Positions 35,001 through 44,954 of a DNA stretch of 64,000 nt are shown piece by piece (position 1 is the first letter of the stretch; each line of letters opens with the position of its first letter). The stretch comes from Nectonema munidae (lineage: Eukaryota > Nematomorpha > Nectonematoida > Nectonematidae), in contig JAUIRK010001052.1 of NCBI GenBank assembly GCA_030549495.1, positions 2,914,001-2,978,000 on the forward strand, given 5' to 3'. Under the pieces are notes generated by a model. It had not been told where the DNA came from. It searched no databases and saw nothing but the letters and a program-made list of their open reading frames with translations. A program made the position numbers and the translations under genes.

Positions 35001-37121
35001 TATTAAAATATTTAGATTTGATTAATATTTAAGGATTTTATATAAAATTTGGCTTTTTCTATTTTTGAGACGCATAAAATATGATATAACAAACATTTTC
35101 TTTTCAACAATATAGATTCATTTATCGCGGAATAGTTGGGTGTTGTTTCTGGAACAGTTATTTGTATTCATCTTGGTGCTTAGCAAGTGGCTCCAGCCGC
35201 GTGGAAAAACAACAAGGGAAGAATTGTCTCAAATTTTGCTAGTGTACATTTCCTATGCCGCTGACAACATCGAATTTCTTGACATTCTGAATGAGAGCAG
35301 CATTTCAAAAGACTTCGACCTGCGTTGCATGATATTATCTATCTGGTCATGGAGTCTGCTTCAATTTGTTGTTAATTTTAAACCTTCAGAAAAAAAGCTC
35401 CATAAATTCATTCATTTTAGTTCTTTTGTAAGTTTTTATATTAAAACAATTTCTATTTTTGCATTAAAAAACTCCTCAAGTCATTGTATTTCAAAGGTTT
35501 CCTTAATTGAAAGCCAAATAAGTGAATATTGTTACTTTCATGTTTTATTGTTGTAAGTATCTTTATCACTTGTGAAGTAAAGGCACACTTCTTAAACTCG
35601 TTAATCTGTTTGCTTTCTCCTGCACCAAAACCTAGTAGCACGCTTTTTTCCTTTCTTATATTTTAATAATTTGAAAGTTGTATTAAACTTTAATCATATT
35701 CTATGTAACTTGTTGGTTTCCGCCAAAAGAAATATGTAGCTGGTCTAACTTTTTATGAATCAAAAATTAGCGAAGTTAATGTTGTAGGTGTAAGAAATTA
35801 AAGAAAGGATTAAAGTAACGTTTAGCTTTTTCTATCTAATAAATCAGATGTTACTTAAAAATGAAATGTTTTTTAAGAGAAATTACTTATTTTTCCAGTC
35901 CAATATCATAAGATGTAATTTATATGAAACAAGTTTTAGAAAATCCAGTCTATTTTTTGGAATTTTGAAAATTGAAATCGCAACTTTTTTACATCGTTTT
36001 GGAGTAGGCATAAGCTTTGTAGATTCGGAGGCATTTGGTAGCTTATTGGAGTCAGATTCGATAAAAAAATATGACGATCACGAATGATTTAGCTTTAAAG
36101 ACTTCAATAAATTTACCCTATATCAAATACTTTGGGCATTTGAATTATTTTTTCGTTTTTATTGTGATTTCTAATAACTCATTCTTTCTATTTTTCACTT
36201 TAAAAATGGTATAACAATAAACAAAATTTTTTATAAAGTTTATCCACATATCTTATTTTTATCACTTGAATTTGAAAACAGAACCTCAAAAGTATCCCAT
36301 TCTATTTTACTAAAATAAGCGCTCTCTTATTTTTGCGATTGTATTTTCATATGAAAGTGTTAAAATACGATACTGAGCTAAAATTATGTACGAAGCTGGA
36401 GTTATTGGGATAGAACGATTTCGCCTTGAATGATAAGGATTAAGAATGGGGCTGTTGTCTTCTTTCGCCCCGTTGATGCATCTGTTTGATACTTTTTATT
36501 TCATGCTTTTCCTTTTCTTTATGATAGTTCTAAAAGATCTCATCGTTATAAGCTGCGTGCGTATAATAATAGAATAAAGGAGATTAAATGTTGTTTAACC
36601 TTTTTACCTCATATAATAAAAATTGTTTGTTTCCAGGGATACATTAACTCATTGAATAAATTACCAACCTCAGTCTTAAATGGTTGGCATATAATTAAAA
36701 TGGGAATTTACACGGCAAAGGTCAAATAATTCACCTTACTTTTTTAATTTAGAAAAAGAGGAGCACAGTTGAGATTGCTGGGGAAATATTTTCTCTTCTC
36801 TCAAACTTTATTCTGCATGATGGACCATATCTCTCTGTGCGCCTATTCGTCATTTTCAAATTTGGCGTACTCAACCTCATGCTATTATTTTTCACGAGTA
36901 AAAACGTTCTGCTTATCGTTCTGAGTGGCTATCGCGTTTTCATTATTTTCTTCAAGTACCACCGAAGCTTTTCCAAGCCTGAAGTGATCGAGATGAACAA
37001 AGTGCAAAACATGTCCAAACGAAGAAAGTCAAGGAAGTCCCAATCATCTTCGCTATCTCTTCTGACAGAAACAAGCTGTCTGAGTTCTCAAAAGAAGTTT
37101 TCTAGACCTATTTTAGTATAG
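23037..37121 (+). CDS. TMEM26: TMEM26-like multi-pass membrane protein gene
   Basis: The coding exons placed are 23,038-23,213, 25,553-25,676, 35,136-35,370, 36,637-36,720 (tentative) and 36,753-37,121 (stop TAG). The exons match the TMEM26 family in order: HALHAFVVIWR near the N-terminus, KNPKYWFLVFVLWP, VVPPLWLLEL, then FILVLSKWLQPRGK with REELSQILLVYI and AADNIEF, WSWSLLQF, HDGPYLSVRLFVI, LLFFTSKNVL and a Ser/Lys-rich cytosolic tail. TMEM26 proteins have about eight membrane segments; their molecular role is not well known, and in mammals the gene marks beige fat. One linker exon before 35,136 is missing: the 25,676 donor is phase 0, whereas 35,136 needs two bases from upstream. The central intron is filled with transposons. 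Confidence 0.85.
23038..23213 (+). CDS. TMEM26: TMEM26-like first coding exon
   Basis: I chose ATG 23,038 (MKILKLTISSYMHALHAF) because it aligns with the start of vertebrate TMEM26 and sits one base after a good acceptor. An in-frame upstream ATG at 23,011 would fall in the intron. The donor AA|gtaatc leaves phase 2, which joins exactly to 25,553 to make Lys. Confidence 0.75.
24261..24662 (-). CDS. Possible small two-exon gene, antisense in TMEM26 intron, unknown function
   Basis: Exon 1 is 24,662-24,516 (MAKDGRDKSTASFPVKSFEE, then ITDRLVTMEELLAGITSRLK). A 69-nt GT-AG intron is followed by exon 2, 24,446-24,261, which ends in TAG; the phase is 0 on both sides. The product would be about 110 residues: an acidic/amphipathic helix-prone N-terminal part, a CKNCEK pair of cysteines, then a KEN tripeptide followed by a Pro two residues later, in the style of an APC/C degron. 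G+C content and codon choice are richer than the surrounding intron, which supports real coding. I do not recognise the family. It lies between TMEM26 exons on the opposite strand. Confidence 0.4.
25553..25676 (+). CDS. TMEM26: TMEM26-like second coding exon
   Basis: The acceptor is tattcaaatag and the donor AAG|gttact. It encodes INWNVLMYLIAVVPPLWLLE followed by a polar linker (NQDETMNQRLHTVENISLEK). The family signature is VP-LWLLEL. Confidence 0.82.
25840..26112 (+). pseudogene. Mutator-like (FLYWCH/MULE) transposase C-terminal relic
   Basis: The + strand reads NACEGWHHTFNSLIGEFDP and on to FINMLKK. This corresponds to the N-VEGWH-F--L----HP--W-FI--L pattern at the end of MULE transposases found beside FLYWCH zinc fingers. 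A stop follows KRLE. The relic sits in the TMEM26 intron; no ends were found. Confidence 0.55.
26113..26683 (+). other. TMEM26 intron, nothing certain
   Basis: AT-rich. At 26,296-26,325 cagtgaactctctaaaatac resembles a Tigger-type end, but no partner is seen. Confidence 0.35.
26997..29525 (+). mobile_element. hAT DNA transposon, nearly intact, with perfect 8-bp target duplication
   Basis: The element is 2,529 bp. The termini CAGGGTTGCCAG and CTGGCAACCCTG are perfect 12-bp inverted repeats. The target duplication TTGCATAC is present at 26,989-26,996 and 29,526-29,533. The subterminal regions are rich in ggctttttt repeats on both sides. The single gene has one frameshift. The insertion lies inside the left inverted repeat of the Mutator-like element, whose right arm still shows the empty site with a single copy of the same 8-mer. 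Confidence 0.92.
27434..29406 (+). CDS. hAT transposase (one frameshift)
   Basis: The open frame 27,434-27,958 continues in another frame from about 27,955 to 29,406; one missing base near 27,953 explains it. In order: a BED-like zinc finger (FCKLCLSTIAPRQSNLSNHE, then H), the first catalytic Asp in LLVDESTDIST, LVRYFSIKKKK just after the break, the second Asp in FASDGASNMIG, the RW motif in SPSVTRWLVRG, and the C-terminal dimerisation block SNAVVERIFSLVSS with the catalytic Glu. Total about 650 residues, normal for hAT. It cuts and pastes DNA at the ends listed for the element. The frameshift probably makes this copy inactive; the rest is open and looks young. Confidence 0.9.
30208..30510 (-). 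pseudogene. Coding remnant of the Mutator-like element
   Basis: On the minus strand, PKDWYVPFTEVVIVK is followed by a 52-nt GT-AG stretch. Then come DYISDIDQDRRDTLPRPETL and RFIRRNRKRTNPPRDTKFEI, up to TAA at 30,208-30,210. The R-R---R--PP---------IP pattern resembles the spacer before the transposase domain in FLYWCH/MULE proteins. There is at least one internal stop near the second segment's start. It may be a truncated FLYWCH-type protein. Confidence 0.35.
30746..30803 (+). repeat. Two 29-bp tandem units in the Mutator-like element's right arm
   Basis: The units acgcattcaacatgtatgca... (30,746-30,774) and acgcattcagcatgtatgca... (30,775-30,803) differ at two positions. They lie at the inner edge of the inverted repeat. 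Confidence 0.8.
31616..32175. repeat. G+C-rich repeat-like block next to the LINE
   Basis: About 550 bp is clearly less AT-rich than its surroundings, with no open frame. It contains a strong hairpin: GGCAATGGG at 32,143 pairs with CCCATTGCC ending near 32,168. Its position directly upstream (in LINE sense) of the minus-strand LINE suggests 5' untranslated LINE sequence joined by an internal deletion, but it could be a separate repeat. Confidence 0.4.
32590..34202 (-). pseudogene. Relic of a multicopy arthropod/Hydra ORF family (MASRGCL...FICG type)
   Basis: The start is MASRGCLDNPNSFCFICGG at 34,202, with a zinc-ligand-like CFIC. Then come RRLEGLLRGEKNP, KRNGKNAAAVAYPDIPSSRP (in shifted frames near 33,850), PPIPASEEENDKPNEEE, HFPNQKEMNDLIRNMGLTKS, and, at 32,830-32,590, GCRMSFKLHMLDAHLNRFKD, SEEQGERFHQDLKEIARRY and MMGDYIWGLVKEFELDYNN. 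I recall this order of motifs from a large family of uncharacterised, often multicopy proteins in Hydra, aphids, fish and copepods. The function is unknown; multicopy spread suggests a mobile or domesticated origin. Several frameshifts and stops mean this copy is dead. It lies antisense in the TMEM26 intron. Confidence 0.6.
34337..34699. repeat. hAT MITE with 8-bp target duplication
   Basis: The ends CTGGGTTTCTCAACC and ggttgagaaccactg are imperfect inverted repeats of the common hAT CAGTGGTTCTCAACC type. The flanking CTCTAGAT occurs at 34,329-34,336 and 34,700-34,707. It is 363 bp and non-coding. Inner motifs ggggttcacaggcc and ggggtccactcg are typical of the group. Confidence 0.8.
34708..35135 (+). 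other. TMEM26 intron before the central exon
   Basis: AT-rich. The acceptor-like tgtcttacag at 34,778-34,787 is followed by 70 open bases (EKLEKKEMKFQGSSQFYKL) without a clear donor. It might be the missing linker exon, but nothing in the protein supports that. Confidence 0.35.
35136..35370 (+). CDS. TMEM26: TMEM26-like central exon
   Basis: The acceptor is cgcggaatag. It encodes WVLFLEQLFVFILVLSKWLQ, PRGKTTREELSQILLVYI and AADNIEF through WSWSLLQFV, the most conserved block of the family. The donor GTT|gttaat is phase 0. Confidence 0.88.
35371..36636 (+). other. TMEM26 intron, no gene
   Basis: AT-rich. The open frames at 35,371-35,556 (read-through of the exon) and 35,848-36,087 have no recognisable content. 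Confidence 0.5.
36637..36720 (+). CDS. TMEM26: Possible TMEM26-like cassette exon
   Basis: The acceptor gtttccag is good, and 84 nt are open in phase 0 (GYINSLNKLPTSVLNGWH and on), ending AAG|gtcaaa. The intron to the next exon would be only 32 nt. Skipping it also keeps the frame, so it may be optional or spurious. Confidence 0.45.
36753..37121 (+). CDS. TMEM26: TMEM26-like terminal exon
   Basis: The acceptor is ttttttaatttag. It encodes KKRSTVEIAGEIFSLL, LHDGPYLSVRLFVIFKFGVL, LLFFTSKNVLLIVLSGYRVF, then a basic Ser-rich tail (KRRKSRKSQSSSLSLL) to TAG at 37,119-37,121. HDGP-L-VRL and FF--KN-L are family hallmarks. Confidence 0.88.
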   Translation, partial: KKRSTVEIAGEIFSLLSNFILHDGPYLSVRLFVIFKFGVLNLMLLFFTSKNVLLIVLSGYRVFIIFFKYHRSFSKPEVIEMNKVQNMSKRRKSRKSQSSSLSLLTETSCLSSQKKFSRPILV

Positions 37122-37694
37122 CGGATCTGCGAGCTAACCGAGTCTCAGCAAGTCTAATCAAGAGAAAACAACAATCAGATGATATATTCTTATTTAAAGT
37201 TGTATATATGTAAAAATAAATAATTATTCCTTTTTCTTTACTTCAGATTAGTGCATTTTTCACAACCAAAATACTAAACAAACTTTGTTACATTTCAATA
37301 AATATATTGTATGGGGAATATATACCATTTTCTCACTTAACCAACTATCAAAGCACTCGCTACATATACTTTGGGGGCGAGAGCACGCTTAATTTTATTT
37401 ACTTGAGATTAGTTAGTGTAATACACTAACTGCATTGCTTTCTAATTGATATCATATCTCTGAAAACTTAGAACTTGTCATAATCTTGAAAAAATTGTAC
37501 ACACACTCGTAGAATATTCTGTAGATCAAACTGTTTGCCAATTGATCAATTTGCATCTTGTGATAATGCTGCTAAGTTTTACAAATACTATTTTGAGATA
37601 TCTGTTGAGAAGTAAGTATGTGAAACACTATATATATCTTCAATGAATGTATGTTGAGCTAAGTACCGTGGATGAAAGAAACTTCTCATAGTTT
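37122..37694. other. 3' flank of TMEM26-like gene
   Basis: Possible poly(A) signals (aataaa) occur near 37,215 and 37,298. No coding content. Confidence 0.45.
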
Positions 37695-39507
37695 TAAGAA
37701 GAAGAAGAAGAAATTTATTAAAGAAAAAAAACATAATATCAGATGAAATAAATCAAAATGAAATCTTTTAATGTGGCCTGGCATTGGGAGAGAAAAAGGA
37801 AGCTTCGTTGCCTCATCGTGATTTCTTCATACCCAGATGGATAGACATGAAAAAAAACATAATAATTTACAAGAACGAAAAAAAATAACCAACTAATAAA
37901 CATTAACTTTAAATGATATATAATATAAATTAAAAGTATGAGATATAGATACATATTTATAAAGAGTCATGAGAAAAATATTGAAAATATAAAAGAGCTT
38001 TAACGGATTTCCTAAAGTTTCTAGGATTTCTGAAGTCAAGATTAGGAATGGAGGAATTGTCAAGAGAGAATGTTCGTAGGAGAATTGAACGAAAGAGTTG
38101 GGCTATTTGAGGAATATGAAGAAGATGGCTGGAGCGAGTTAGGTATAGATGTATTGAGTCATTTCGAATGAAAAACTGGTTGAAAAATCCACATTTGATA
38201 CAGGGTTTATAAAAAAATTAAAATGAGATAGCTTGTTAATATTATAAATATTGATACAAGAAAAAGAATCATTAAAACTACGAGAAAGATTAATGAACAT
38301 GAAAAAAATTTTTTGACAAGAATATAATTTATGTAGCATTGATAAGCAAGATGATCCCCAAATTAAATTGCAATACAAGAAGTGAGGAAAAATAAAAGCA
38401 TTATAAAGTAATTTTTTACATTGAAATGTTAAATACATTTCTATTTTGCGAAAAGTACCAAGAAGACGAGATAATTAAAAAGACTTATTCTAGTTAATTG
38501 ATTACCATTAAGAACTAAACTAAAATTTTCTTTAATTGTTTTCTTAGAAAAAATCATATACACACATTTACTTAAATTGAAAGAAAGCAGATTTAACTGA
38601 CACCAATTAGAAACGGATTCCAAACAAGCATTGGTTCTACTAGCGACTGCCGTAGAATCATCAAAGTTTAACACGATAGTTGCATCGTCAGTATACAAAA
38701 TTAGAGAATCCTGATTGCTTACATTTTTGAAAATATCGTTAATAAAATCACAAAAAGAAGTGGGCCAAGGATAGATCCTTGCGGCACACCTTTTTCTATG
38801 TACTTTTTTATATCAGACTTATTATTGTTTAAAGCAACATAAAATTTTCTTTCACGCAAAAAACTCTTAACTCATCTTAAAACTGGACCTCTGATGCCTA
38901 TACGAAATAATTTATGTAGTAGCAGTTGATGGGAAACATTATTGAAAGCCTTTGCCAAATCGAAAAATAAAACAATACTAAAGCTTTTACCGTAAAAATG
39001 ATTTGAAATGCAACTACACAAAAATAATATAGCATCTTCAGTTGATTTGTTCTTAGAAAAACCAAATTGATAAGGACTGATTATGCCGTGTTTATCAAGA
39101 AAAACTATTATTTTGCAAGATATAATTTTTTCGAATATTTTGGAAAAGTTTGAGAGTATAGATATTGGTCTAAAGTTGTCCAATGAAGTCGGAGGCTTGG
39201 CGTTTTTTAAAATAGGAACGATGCGGGCAAGTTTGAGATATTCAGGAAACTCTTCCATTTGAAGAGACATATTAAATATGTGAACTAAAATAAAACCGAT
39301 ACTAGGAAGTATATCAATTATCTGTTGAATTGTTATTTCATCATCACGATATGACTTTTTTTGATAAAGATGCTAAAGCTATCACAATATCATTGAAATT
39401 TATTTCCGGGAAATAAAATGAAAACAAACTCATTGGAATAGACTTATCAATAAATTCCAAGGAATCATCAACAATTCAAGTGTTACCGGAAGTGGATAAG
39501 CTATCAG
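37695..39507 (-). mobile_element. Jockey/CR1-like LINE, 3' half, minus strand
   Basis: RT blocks in LINE order on the minus strand: FPEYLKLARIVPILKNAK, NFRPISILSNFSKIFEKIIS, YQFGFSKNKSTEDAI, FFDLAKAFNNVSHQLLLHKL and GIRGPVLR at 39,270-38,872. YTDDATIVLNF (usually YADD) is near 38,700 and LSFNLSKC near 38,580. The C-terminal YLTFQCKKLLYNAFIFPHFL and LYCNLIWGSS lie at 38,438-38,340. It ends with a short (AAG)n-like tail at about 37,697 on the + strand, typical of a LINE 3' end. Several stops and frameshifts; dead. On its right it abuts a satellite-element copy at about 39,508. Confidence 0.75.
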
Positions 39508-41231
39508 CCTCAGATATTAATAAGTTTTTATAATTATTTTCAATGTGAAAAATATATTTCAACTATGCCTAATTCAGTGGCGATGTCCATTTTTTTTTAT
39601 CAAAATCAATCAAACTTGTCAAAAAATTAATTTATATATGACAGCTCATCTCAAAAAGAAACTTTTTTTTTAAATTATTACATAAAGTTATGTGTATTTA
39701 TATTATATACACATTTTCAAGTATGGTGATGTTTATTTTTTATGAAAAACAATCAAACCTATTTAAAAATTGATTTATATATGACAGCTCATGTCAAAAT
39801 TAAAATTTTTATTAAAATACCTATAAAAAGTTTTTTACACAAATATACCATTTTCAAGTATGCCCAATTTAGTGGTGATGCTCATTTTTTATGAAAATCA
39901 ATTGAATGTGTCAAAAAAAATCGATAAACGTGTCAATCAATGTCAAAAATATAAACTTCAAAATATATTCTACTTGTAGTATTTATCTGCTAATTATTTT
40001 CCTAATATATTTAATAAACCAACTTTTGGTGTTTAATTCACTAAAAATATTTCATTTGTCAGTAAACTAGGTATCTTATTTTGACCTCCATCATTTTGGC
40101 TACAAATTCGTTTTCGGTTAGTAGTTTCTAAGTCATTTGTTCTATATTTTATACATTATATGTAATTTTGTTATTCATTCTATGATGTTCTTTCCTTGGT
40201 AGCTCTCTTTCATCAGAAATTTATTTTCTGTAAACTGTGTTCTAAAAAACTTTTTTAAGGATTTATTTTTAACAGATTCTCCGAAGCATTCTGATTAAAG
40301 AATCTTCTTGATGATCTTAGGCTTTTTTATCAGGAGATATGAATATATATTCATCCCGAATTAAGCCAATCCCAGTTTAAAAGGTTTTTTTCTGATGAAA
40401 TCATTCGTGATGTTCATTATTCAATTACAAATAATTATCAACCTTCTTCATCAAAAGGTCTATTATCTCTTTCTCAAAAAAGGAAAAAATGGACAAATTC
40501 AATTTAAATTTAAAATTATCTTGATAGTGAAAAAATCTTCACATATTGTCATCTGTGACAATTTTGATAACTCTAAATTCCCAGATTTCCTACCCATTTT
40601 AGGGAAATGATAATTGTAATTTTAGCTGATAAGATTAAAAAAAATTTTATTTGCAAAAGTGAAACTTCTTTTTTTAACACTCTAGATCTTTTTTGAAGCA
40701 CACAATATTAGATCATTATACCAATTCCTATTTCATTGTAGCATTGTAGATTTTCCATTTAGTCAAGATTCTGATCAAACCTTTTCTTTTCAATTAATTT
40801 TCAGGTTACTTCTTTCTCTCATACTAATATTCAAAAGATTTTATAATGTTTTTTGTTTTTCTTTTTTAAAATAAATATTTCCCACTCAACATGATTGAGG
40901 AAAGTATTATAAATTTTAAAAAAATTATATTTTTACTATATAACGATTTTGAAAAAAACTTATTTTCATGCAGACATCACTAATTCAATTGACACTTGCA
41001 GATATTATCAAATCTTAAATGCGAAAACTGAGTTAATAAAACCAGTATGGTTGATTTGGTATAAAAATTTATATTTCATTAAAATTGGAGAGAATATTTT
41101 TAGAGCTAGTTTTCAGACCTAAACCACACATTTGATTGACACTGTCAGATATTTTAAAGCCTCTAAATGAAGTCAGAGTCCAAAAATGAAACTAGCATGA
41201 TTGATTTAGTATAAAAACATTAGAGAATATT
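39508..41231 (+). repeat. Satellite-bearing TTAA element, copy 3, left part
   Basis: It starts at ctcagatattaataagtttt, which matches the complete element at about 45,893. It then has array A units (39,560-39,930), the conserved core (39,970-40,930) and array B units (40,980-41,231). It is cut by the CR1 LINE and continues at 44,955. The left inverted repeat is missing. Confidence 0.7.
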
Positions 41232-44200
41232 TAACATAACATAACATATTTATTGCAAAATTGAGGCAAATGCCTGTAAGGTTTGCATCTTGAAATTAAG
41301 CAAAATAATACAATCTCCTATAGACTGCCAAACAGCATTCAGTTTGTTTTTAAACTCATTCAACGTAGTAGAATTCACAACTTCACTGGGCAAAGAATTC
41401 TAATCTTCAAAAGCTCTTTGTGTTAGAAATGTTTGGCGATACTTGTTCTGGAAACTTTCAGCTTTAAATATGAAGCAATGCGATCTAGAAATTCTTGTTG
41501 AAAAGCCAGGCAGGACATCTTCTTTTATTATCATATTTTTCTTTACAATATTAAAAATAGTAATCATTTCATTTCTCTTTTTTCTATAATAAAGTGAAGG
41601 TAAGCTCAAAACTTTTATTCTTTCGGAATAAGGAAAATTTCTCATAGCAGTTAAACTTTTTGTGAAGTTTTTTTAAACTTTTTAAATTTTCTTAACATTA
41701 CTCGCAGAGCTATCCCCATAAATCACACTTGCGTATTCAAAAATTGGTCTTACCAAGGACTTGAAAAGGTGTACAGCAATTTTAGTGTTTGATATTACAA
41801 AAGTATTTTTCAACATATGTATCGTTGAGTAGGCCTTTTTTACAACTTTTGAAATATGGAGATTAAAATTCAGCTTTGAGTCGATTATTAAACCCAAGTC
41901 ATTTTGTTCATAAACTTTAGACAAAGTCACACCACCTAAAAAGAATTGTTCAGAATTTGTTTTTCCAATTTGAAGATGCTGGCACTTGGATAAGGGGTCG
42001 TTCACAATTGACGTCAACCTTTTTTTTTTGATAATATTTCAAACCCCTCCCCACCTCATGTCAACTTTTAGATATATCATCACTTAACAAAATCGACTTA
42101 TGTCAACTTTGGATAACCCCCCCCCCCCTCTCAGTTTTAGTTGACGTCAATTGTGAACGACCCCTAAGTTGAAGTTCAACTCCCATTTTATAGACCATTC
42201 ATATAAACAATATAAATCGTTTTGTAACGATGCATTTGAATTTTTTCTGAGCAGTTAAACAACTTAATGTCATCCGCAAAAACTTTTACATATGAACTCA
42301 AGTCAAAAATAACATCGTTGATGAAAATTGTAAAAAACAATGGTCCTATCACAGAACCCTGTGGTATTCCACTGATAATTTGACAAATGTTTGATGTTAT
42401 TCCATTCAAACAGAATACGTGTTTTCTATTAAAAATATAATTTTGAGCCAAAATAAAAGCTTGCCATCAACTCCAAAAGATTTTAACTTTAGAACAAGCC
42501 TATTATGAGGAACCCCATCAAAAGCTTTTTGGAAATCCAAGGAAATAACGTTAATAGTTTTACTTTCATTCATTGTTAAGGTTACCCCATTTGAAAATTC
42601 GATGAGGTTGGATATTCTCCACTTTTTCGGGAGAAAGCCATGCTGACGGGGAAATAAGAGATTATTATTCACTATATGATAAAAAATTTAATATAAATCA
42701 AAAATTTTAAATACTACTGAATTCACATAGATAGGTCTGTAGTTAGATAATTGTTTTCTATCAACCTTTTTAAAAAGTGGAGTTCTGCTATTTATTTTCC
42801 AATCATCAATAAGTTTAGATTCTTCCAAAGATTTATTAAATAAAATTGTCAAGGGTTCTTTCAGAACATTAGCTAGCTTTTTTTTTAGAAAAAACGAAGA
42901 AATTTCACCAAGTCCTATAGATTTTGATGTGTCTAACTTGATAAGCTTATCAAAGACTTCATTCTCTGAAATAATTAATGTTTCTAATGTTTTAATATTC
43001 AATCTTTTCAAATGCTTAATTGATATTTCACTTTCTACTTTGTAAATCGAAGCAAAATATTGATTGACAGCTTCGGGTAAAAATTCTTTTTCTATAATAT
43101 TGCCGCCATATTCATCAACTATTGCTTGAAGGTCCATTGGTCTCTTTTTTTATTTATTAATATAACTCCAGGTAATTTTGGGTTTACTTTTATAATTTTT
43201 TAAAATATCACGCTCATACTTAATTCTAAGTTCTTGGGTGAATTTCCTTATCTGATTAGATATTTTCATGCCTTCTTCCTTATAACTTATTTTATCAAAC
43301 TTTTTGAAAAGAGAAAACATTTTTAGCTTTTTTTTTAAACAAAATAGATTTATGGTTCATATACGGTTTAAAGTGAGTCTTAGAATGGGATAACGGAACA
43401 TGAGTAGTTATTTGCTTTTGATAACTTCTTTTAACTTAGAAATTAGAGTAAAAACTATCAGAACTTTCTTCTTTCTCACATTTTTAATATTTTGGTTGAA
43501 ACTTATGCAGTAGTGATCACTCTACTACAAATTTGGTAGTATTTCTAGATCATAAACAAAGTTTTCATCATTTGTAATTAATAAATCATGTAAGCTTTCC
43601 TTACCGCTTGAAGAGACTCTTGTGTTTCTCTCTATTAGTTGAATCAAAAAGTTTTCATTCAAAAAGTTTTCAAAAATCTGTTCAGAGTTATCATGTTCTA
43701 CACTACATGTACTCCAATCAATATTTGGATAATTAAAATCTCCCATCACTATGAAATTAGCATTTCGAACGTTTCTAACAATATTCGGCTTTTCATTAAT
43801 TATTTCCATTGTGCTTTCATGAATGTCTGAAGAAGGGCTTCTATATATACAACTCACATACACTAAGTGTTTATCATACTTTATTATGACACTTAAACTT
43901 TCTATATGTTGTAGTTCATTAGTAGAAATCTGATGAATCGAATGTAAATTGTTTCTAAAATAACAAAGTATACCTCTCTTTTCTATGAAACATAAATTAC
44001 CACCATCATCCAAACTTAAATTATGAAACAAAGAATACCCTTCAATGAAATAACTATTTATGGTAAACCTATTCATAGAAGATTTTTCGGCAAAAACTCA
44101 GTGATAAATATTACATCATAAGAGTGCAAATTAATCATTAAATTAAGCTCACCAAATTTCTTGAATAGTTGGTTCGCATTTGTGTAAAGAACTTTCAGAG

Positions 44201-44954
44201 AACTGGTTTTAGGTGTATCAATGTTAACTGCAGGTTCACAAGATTCACTAAATTTGTTTTGGAAAAAACTTATTTTTTATACTCATCCCAACAACAGGAT
44301 CACTTCTGACTACATAGTAAACAGATTTATTACCATCAAGTATACCTTCATCAGATTTATTTCCCTCATTTTTGCTTTTCGCCAGTTTACGAAGTTCTTT
44401 TAACTTGTTTCTTTCTTCATGATTCAAATCATTGGATATAAAAATGTTTTTATAGTCAGAAGGAGCGCTTTTAAGAAGGGCCTTTTGGAATCAATTTTGG
44501 CTCAGAGAAGCAAGTCTTCTTATTTCCTTAATCTTTATATCGTCTAACTTGAGATGCTCGTCAAATAACTCTTTTATATACCCCGTATCAAAGGGGTATA
44601 TTTGTATATACTCCGTATCATCAAAGGAAAAAAGCTTCATTGATTATTGTATTAAGATTACTCTGTGTGTAATTAGACTTACCAGAAACACTGCAAGATT
44701 AAACTAATTTTTCAGACTTCTGATTAATGTCAGAACTTGTTTTTTCAAGATCAGCGAGCTTCAAATCTAACTTGATATAGTTGATCTCTCATAACAATTA
44801 CTCAAATTTTTTTGAGAAGCTTCTATATTATCAAGTTTTTCTTCACATTTAGAGATTGATTCCTTAACTTTAGAAAATTTATCACAAGTTTCGTTTTTAA
44901 ACTCTTCAAGGATTGTTTTCATTGGTTTCAGATCTTCAATAACAGATATTTTAG
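41232..44954 (-). mobile_element. CR1-type LINE, minus strand, inserted in satellite-element copy 3
   Basis: From the 5' side (right): ORF1-like coiled/basic region at about 44,950-44,250 (KIKEIRRLAS, NLNHEERNKLKELRKLAKS). Endonuclease follows at about 44,225-43,525 (SLKVLYTNANQLFKKFGEL, VSCIYRSPSS, IVMGDFNYPNIDW, LHDLLIT). RT runs from 43,137 (NYRPIYVNSVVFKIF, PRQHGFLPKKWRISNL, SLDFQKAFDGVPHNRL, GIPQGSVIGPLFFTIFIND, VKVFADDIKLF, LGLIIDSKLNF, LVRPIFEYASVIYG) to the RT C-terminal domain (LPSLYYRKKRNEMITIFNI). The 3' tail is a (taaca)n microsatellite at 41,232-41,250, as CR1/L2 LINEs have. Frameshifts and stops split it into six or more frames. A Harbinger-like MITE interrupts it at 41,994. Confidence 0.85.
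41994..42164. repeat. PIF/Harbinger-like MITE inside the CR1 LINE
   Basis: It is 171 bp with perfect inverted repeats GGGGTCGTTCACAATTGACG... (25 bp). The 3-bp duplication TAA is at 41,991-41,993 and 42,165-42,167. A TWA target and GGG start fit PIF/Harbinger. The LINE reading resumes on the other side (WELNF, then SKCQHLQIG). Confidence 0.8.

Noticed and set aside
35371-35556. Continuation of the TMEM26 exon frame past 35,370
   Set aside because: Homology ends at LLQFV and a GTTAAT donor is there; the remainder is low-complexity intron.
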